Below, piece after piece: positions 60,895 to 64,000 of a stretch of DNA of 64,000 nt. Within the stretch, counting starts at the first letter, position 1, and each line of letters begins with the position of its first letter. The DNA comes from Akkermansiaceae bacterium UBA7890. Lineage in GTDB: Bacteria; Verrucomicrobiota; Verrucomicrobiia; Verrucomicrobiales; Akkermansiaceae. The DNA lies in contig DLRK01000043.1 in assembly GCA_002501065.1 (NCBI GenBank), positions 30,137-94,136 on the forward strand, written 5' to 3'. The notes beneath the pieces are model-generated. The model did no database searches. It was not told where the DNA came from and saw only the letters and a list, made by a program, of their open reading frames with translations. The translations under genes were made by a program, and so were the position numbers.

Positions 60895-61788
60895 ATGATA
60901 ATGAAGAGCACAGTGTTGGTGATGGTATTGGTTCTGTTCGGAAGGTCGATGGCGCAGGAATCACCCGTGGTTGGCCCGGTCAGTGGATCACTTGTCATCG
61001 TTGGTGGTGGGGGGAAGGAAATGGAGCGCATCCTCGGCAGGTTCGTGGAGTTGGCGGGAGGGAAGCGCGCGCGGATCGTGGTGGTGACCACCGCGGCGTC
61101 CAGTAATCTGAAACACAATTATGACCGTTCCTGGACCGCCGCTTTCGTGCGGGAGAAATTGGGCGTAGCGGAGGTGACGGTGCTGCACACGCATGATCCC
61201 AAGGTCGCGGAAACGGAGGAATTCGTGAAACCGATCAAACGGGCCACAGGAGTATGGTTCGGTGGGGGGCGGCAGTGGCGTCTGACCAGAGCCTACGGAG
61301 GAACACGTTCGGAGCGTGAATTTCACCGGGTGCTTGAGCGTGGCGGAGTGATCGGAGGCTCGTCGGCCGGAGCCACCATCCAGGGGTCCTTTCTGGCGAG
61401 GGGGGATACGAGTGGAAACACGATCATGGTGGGTGATGTGCAGCGTGGATTCGGATTCATGCGCAACACTGCCATCGACCAGCATCTCATCGCCCGCGGT
61501 CGGGAGAGGGATCTGGTTGAGGTGCTGGAGGATCCTGAAGGGAAGATGCGCAGGGAGTTCGACCGGGCGGCCCTGCTTGGGATCGGCATCGATGAGGATG
61601 TTGCCATTGTGGTAGAGGGGGATCGCTTTGAGGTTATCGGCAAGGAGAAAGGAGCCGTGCTGGTCTACGATCCCAGGAAATGGAGGAAGGACACGCCGGT
61701 TGAAGAAAAGTGGGAGACGATCCGGACCGGTGGTTCATTCGATCTCAGGAACCGGAAGGTTCTTGTGAAGGGCAGTGGTGCGCGGTAA
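60895..61788 (+). CDS. Exported cyanophycinase-like S51 peptidase
   Basis: A 297-residue protein with a signal peptide (STVLVMVLVLFGRSMAQ) and the S51 peptidase/cyanophycinase core: SLVIVGGGGKEMERILGRF, the catalytic Ser in VIGGSSAGATIQGSF, then GFGFMRNTAIDQHLIARGR. Relatives hydrolyse cyanophycin (poly-Asp-Arg) to dipeptides or cleave Asp-containing peptides. No cyanophycin synthetase is in the window and the enzyme is exported, so it more likely scavenges external polymer. ATG 60895 is supported by the promoter; the open frame upstream overlaps lctP. Confidence 0.85.
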   Translation: MIMKSTVLVMVLVLFGRSMAQESPVVGPVSGSLVIVGGGGKEMERILGRFVELAGGKRARIVVVTTAASSNLKHNYDRSWTAAFVREKLGVAEVTVLHTHDPKVAETEEFVKPIKRATGVWFGGGRQWRLTRAYGGTRSEREFHRVLERGGVIGGSSAGATIQGSFLARGDTSGNTIMVGDVQRGFGFMRNTAIDQHLIARGRERDLVEVLEDPEGKMRREFDRAALLGIGIDEDVAIVVEGDRFEVIGKEKGAVLVYDPRKWRKDTPVEEKWETIRTGGSFDLRNRKVLVKGSGAR

Positions 61789-61935
61789 TATAAGCAGTGA
61801 ATTTGCCGGATTACCTTCTCATGCTCACGGCCTTGCATCATCCAGAGGTATCAGGAATCGGTTGCCGCGGGGGTGGAGAATCCGGCTTGAAAGGGAAGCC
61901 TTCAAGGGGGGGTGGCGTGAGGCCTGTGAGGTGTG
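61789..61935. other. Intergenic region with two mutually exclusive hairpins
   Basis: 147 nt before the PGPGW-like gene. GGCTT (61884-61888) can pair with AAGCC (61896-61900), or CTTGAA (61886-61891) with TTCAAG (61901-61906); the two stems share bases and cannot form together. Short stems. No terminator or clear promoter was seen. Confidence 0.25.
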
Positions 61936-62352
61936 ATGATTGAGTGGTTCCGGGATCATGAGGCCCTTCTGTGGTTTCTCGGCGTTTTTTCGGCAGTCTC
62001 GGTGGTGATGGCCATTTTCCTGACTCCCTGGGCCATCTCCCTCCTGAGCGCGGACTACTTCATGCCCGGACGGGACCGGACCCGGACTTTTGGCTCCCGG
62101 CATCCCATGATCCGCTGGACAGGATTGATACTGAAGAATGTCGGGGGAGCGGCCCTCGTGATCTCGGGCATCGCTCTTCTTGCCCTGCCCGGACAGGGAC
62201 TTCTGACCATCCTGGTCGGGCTCGCCCTGATGAACTTTCCGGGCAAGCGGGCGCTTGAGCTCTGGCTGATTCGCCTGCCCATGGTTCTGCGGGCGGTGAA
62301 CTGGATTCGCAGGAAAGGAGGCAGGGAACCGTTGCAGGTTCCGCCGACGTAG
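61936..62352 (+). CDS. PGPGW-like small membrane protein
   Basis: A 138-residue protein with about three transmembrane helices. The stretch GIALLALPGQGLLTILVGLALMNFPGKRALE resembles the core of the PGPGW family of putative transmembrane proteins, with PGQG in place of PGPG. The function is unknown. A GTG directly precedes ATG 61936; GAGG lies 5 nt upstream. The esterase gene follows, so the two may be one transcript. Confidence 0.6.
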   Translation: MIEWFRDHEALLWFLGVFSAVSVVMAIFLTPWAISLLSADYFMPGRDRTRTFGSRHPMIRWTGLILKNVGGAALVISGIALLALPGQGLLTILVGLALMNFPGKRALELWLIRLPMVLRAVNWIRRKGGREPLQVPPT

Positions 62353-62369
62353 TGTTTGGAGAGGGTGTT

Positions 62370-63170
62370 GTGAGCACTTTCCGCACCATCAAGATCAGTG
62401 ACCCGCGTTTTGAGCACGGGGGGCTTCGGCACGTCACCGTGAAGAGCGAGGCCCTGAAGCAGCGGGCGGATCTCTCCCTTTTTCTCCCTGAGGTTCAGGG
62501 GCTTCAGGAGAGCCTGCCACTCGTCATTCTGCTGCACGGAGTCTATAGTTCCCACTGGGGATGGGCCTTTAACGGGGGCGCACACCTGACCGCTGCGCGA
62601 TTGATTGAAGCAGGTGAAATTCCACCCCTTGTGCTCGCCATGCCGAGCGATGGATTATGGGGAGATGGGTCGGCTTATGTGCCGCATGAGGGCAAGGATT
62701 TTGAACGCTGGATAGTGGAGGAAGTGCCCCGTGCCACGGAGGAGGCTGGTGCCCCCGTCTCGGAATCCTCGCCGCGGTTTCTAGCAGGCCTGAGCATGGG
62801 TGGGTTCGGAACCCTTCGACTCGGGGCAAAGTTCGGAGCGAGGTTCCGGGCGATCTCGGCACACTCCTCCATTACCAGGCTTGAGCAGTTGGAGCCCTTT
62901 GTGGAGGAGCCCCTGCCATCCTGCGAAGTATCGGAGGAGAGTCTGACTGCCCTGGGATCCATTCTCGCCCATCGGAAGGATTTGCCTCCGATGCGGTTCG
63001 ATTGCGGTGTCGATGATTCGCTCCTGGACGCCAATCGGGAACTTCATGCCGTATTAGAGAAGGAAGGAGTCGAGCATATCTACGAGGAGTTTGCGGGCGG
63101 ACATGAATGGCCCTACTGGGAGAGGCACCTGGTGGATAGCCTGCGGTTCTTTGCGGAGAACCTGTGCTGA
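62370..63170 (+). CDS. Alpha/beta-hydrolase esterase (putative esterase/esterase D-like)
   Basis: A 266-residue alpha/beta hydrolase. The oxyanion-hole region is VILLHGVYSSHWGW, the nucleophile Ser is in LAGLSMGGFGTLRLG, and the likely catalytic His is in AGGHEWPYWERHL, with an Asp in FDCGVDDSLLD. It resembles the esterase D / antigen-85-like group with broad acyl-ester substrates. GTG 62370 is preferred (GGAGAGGG upstream); the frame extends to a GTG at 62352 that overlaps the previous stop. Probably cytoplasmic, as no signal peptide is seen. Confidence 0.85.
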   Translation: MSTFRTIKISDPRFEHGGLRHVTVKSEALKQRADLSLFLPEVQGLQESLPLVILLHGVYSSHWGWAFNGGAHLTAARLIEAGEIPPLVLAMPSDGLWGDGSAYVPHEGKDFERWIVEEVPRATEEAGAPVSESSPRFLAGLSMGGFGTLRLGAKFGARFRAISAHSSITRLEQLEPFVEEPLPSCEVSEESLTALGSILAHRKDLPPMRFDCGVDDSLLDANRELHAVLEKEGVEHIYEEFAGGHEWPYWERHLVDSLRFFAENLC

Positions 63171-63233
63171 GGAGGCTTCCTGCGGAGGATTGCTCCAGGG
63201 GACAGGGATAGGGGCGGGATGCACAGCTACGGC

Positions 63234-63262
63234 TTGCCATGATGGCCTGATCTCCCTAGAAG
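63234..63262 (+). promoter_or_regulatory. Predicted near-leaderless promoter of the Lrp-like gene
   Basis: TTGCCA (63234-63239), a 17-nt spacer and TAGAAG (63257-63262). The ATG at 63272 begins 9 nt past the -10, giving a leader of about 2-3 nt. No Shine-Dalgarno sequence. Confidence 0.5.
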
Positions 63263-63271
63263 CTCCCCGGC

Positions 63272-63757
63272 ATGTCCAACGATTCATTGCTCAAGCTCCT
63301 GCGGCGCAACGGCCGGTCTTCCGATGCCGAGCTGGCGGAGCGTGTTTCCTTGTCGGCAGACGAAGTCAGGGAGCAGATTGCCGCCTGGGAGACGGACGGA
63401 ACGGTGCTTGGCTATGAGGCGGTTGTTGATTCGGCGAAGACGGGACAGGCCGCAGTTGTTGGAATCATCGAGGTGAAACTGACTCCCGAAAGAGAGGGCG
63501 GTTTTGACCGTCTTGCTGCCCGTATCTCGAAATTTGATCAGGTTCTTAGCTGCTACCTGATGAGTGGAGGATACGATCTGCTCCTTGTGGCGGAGGGAGA
63601 GGATCTCATGGAGGTGGCGCGTTTTGTCTCCGAGAAGCTGAGCACAATGGAGGGAGTGCTCTCAACAGCCACGCATTTCAGGCTGAAGACCTACAAGGAG
63701 AACGGCTTCGCCTTTGGTGGGGACGAAGATCCGGAGCGGCTGCCGGTGGCGCCGTAG
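63272..63757 (+). CDS. Lrp/AsnC family transcriptional regulator
   Basis: A 161-residue regulator: N-terminal helix-turn-helix (LKLLRRNGRSSDAELAERVS, then VREQIAAWETDGTVLGYEA) and a C-terminal RAM ligand-binding domain (EVKLTPEREGGFDRLAARIS, SGGYDLLLVAEGEDL). Members sense amino acids and form octamers. An aminotransferase starts 5 nt after its stop, a common conserved pair, so it likely senses that enzyme's amino-acid substrate or product. Confidence 0.92.
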   Translation: MSNDSLLKLLRRNGRSSDAELAERVSLSADEVREQIAAWETDGTVLGYEAVVDSAKTGQAAVVGIIEVKLTPEREGGFDRLAARISKFDQVLSCYLMSGGYDLLLVAEGEDLMEVARFVSEKLSTMEGVLSTATHFRLKTYKENGFAFGGDEDPERLPVAP

Positions 63758-63762
63758 GAGAA

Positions 63763-64000
63763 ATGGATTACCCCGCAAAAATTTCGCGGCAGGTGGCCGC
63801 GGTGCCGCGCTCCGGCATTCGGGACTTCTTCGACCTCGTGCAGGGTCGCGATGAGGTGATCTCACTTGGAGTGGGGGAACCCGACTATTCCACGCCCTGG
63901 CATATCCGCGAAGCTGCGATCTACTCATTGGAGCGCGGGCACACTTCCTATACCTCCAATCTCGGTCTCATGTCGTTGCGACGCAGAATTGCCGACTACG
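63763..64000 (+). CDS. Class I/II aminotransferase, partial at the window end
   Basis: The ATG at 63763 opens a frame that runs off the end (79 codons). It reads MDYPAKISRQVAAVP, then DEVISLGVGEPDYSTPWHIR and TSYTSNLGLMSLRRRIADY, the typical N-terminal segment of fold-type-I pyridoxal-phosphate aminotransferases (aspartate/aromatic group). The lysine and the rest lie beyond the window. AGGAG is 5 nt upstream and overlaps the Lrp stop region, so the two genes are coupled. Confidence 0.9.
   Translation, partial: MDYPAKISRQVAAVPRSGIRDFFDLVQGRDEVISLGVGEPDYSTPWHIREAAIYSLERGHTSYTSNLGLMSLRRRIADY

Noticed and set aside
1..64000. CRISPR arrays, insertion sequences, prophage or integron structures
   Set aside because: No regularly spaced repeats, transposase, integrase or phage structural motifs were seen.

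Overview
The window reads as a G+C-rich chromosomal segment from a member of the Verrucomicrobiota. The evidence is two PVC-type secreted dehydrogenase/cytochrome c proteins, a GldA/GldF/GldG/DUF4340 ABC cluster, a huge lamin-tail/CotH exoprotein, and an imuA-imuB-dnaE2 mutagenesis cassette preceded by a perfect TGTTC-N4-GAACA box, the LexA motif described for Verrucomicrobia. No plasmid, phage, insertion sequence, rRNA or CRISPR signature was seen. The + strand is visibly G-rich over C almost throughout, whichever strand is coding, as expected if the whole window lies on one replichore.

Layout. 1-3.6 kb: putA (proline catabolism). 3.6-12.7 kb (minus): a 1544-aa membrane-anchored dihaem protein, NAD-dependent DNA ligase, a VanZ-like protein overlapped by a BrnT/BrnA-type toxin-antitoxin pair, a DUF3307 protein and a cyclic-nucleotide-binding-domain protein. 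12.8-18.1 kb (minus): gldA-gldF-gldG-DUF4340. 18.3-23.7 kb (plus): sucA-sucB (2-oxoglutarate dehydrogenase E1 and E2) and a DUF368 polyprenyl-phosphate transporter candidate. 23.9-27.4 kb (plus): GbsR/MarR regulator, AI-2E/PerM transporter, MFS-like transporter. 27.5-28.8 kb: alanine dehydrogenase (minus), tRNA-Thr(UGU) (plus). 28.9-34.7 kb (minus): SOS mutagenesis cassette. 34.9-37.8 kb (plus): zinc-ribbon membrane protein, Maf pyrophosphatase, lipid/diacylglycerol kinase, unknown protein. 37.9-39.3 kb (minus): thiS and thiH. 39.5-43.3 kb (plus): membrane protein, acyl carrier protein with a clear terminator, unknown protein, LysM protein with a degenerate L,D-transpeptidase-like tail, accA. 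43.3-50.8 kb (minus): second haem dehydrogenase, TatD nuclease, selenouridine synthase MnmH, M23 peptidase, small secreted protein, membrane-anchored squalene-cyclase-like repeat protein. 50.9-51.9 kb (plus): Gfo/Idh/MocA oxidoreductase. 52-60.8 kb (minus): CotH/lamin-tail exoprotein, Pro/Glu-rich membrane protein, DUF6483-like protein, lactate permease. 60.9-64 kb (plus): exported cyanophycinase-like peptidase, PGPGW-like membrane protein, esterase, Lrp/AsnC regulator and the start of an aminotransferase.

Together these are mostly housekeeping and central-carbon genes (proline, alanine and lactate use, TCA cycle, fatty-acid initiation) mixed with envelope and exoprotein genes typical of polymer-degrading Verrucomicrobiota. 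The most striking recurrent signal is regulatory. Several unrelated genes without a Shine-Dalgarno sequence have a -35/-10 pair whose -10 ends only about 6-11 nt before the start codon, predicting leaderless or nearly leaderless mRNAs. At imuA the LexA box overlaps both the -10 and the start codon. I found no convincing wholly new multi-gene system. The best candidates for novelty are the leaderless-promoter architecture, an inactivated L,D-transpeptidase homologue, a 2-oxoglutarate dehydrogenase E2 with two lipoyl domains but no visible subunit-binding domain, and a toxin-antitoxin pair translationally coupled to a VanZ-like gene.
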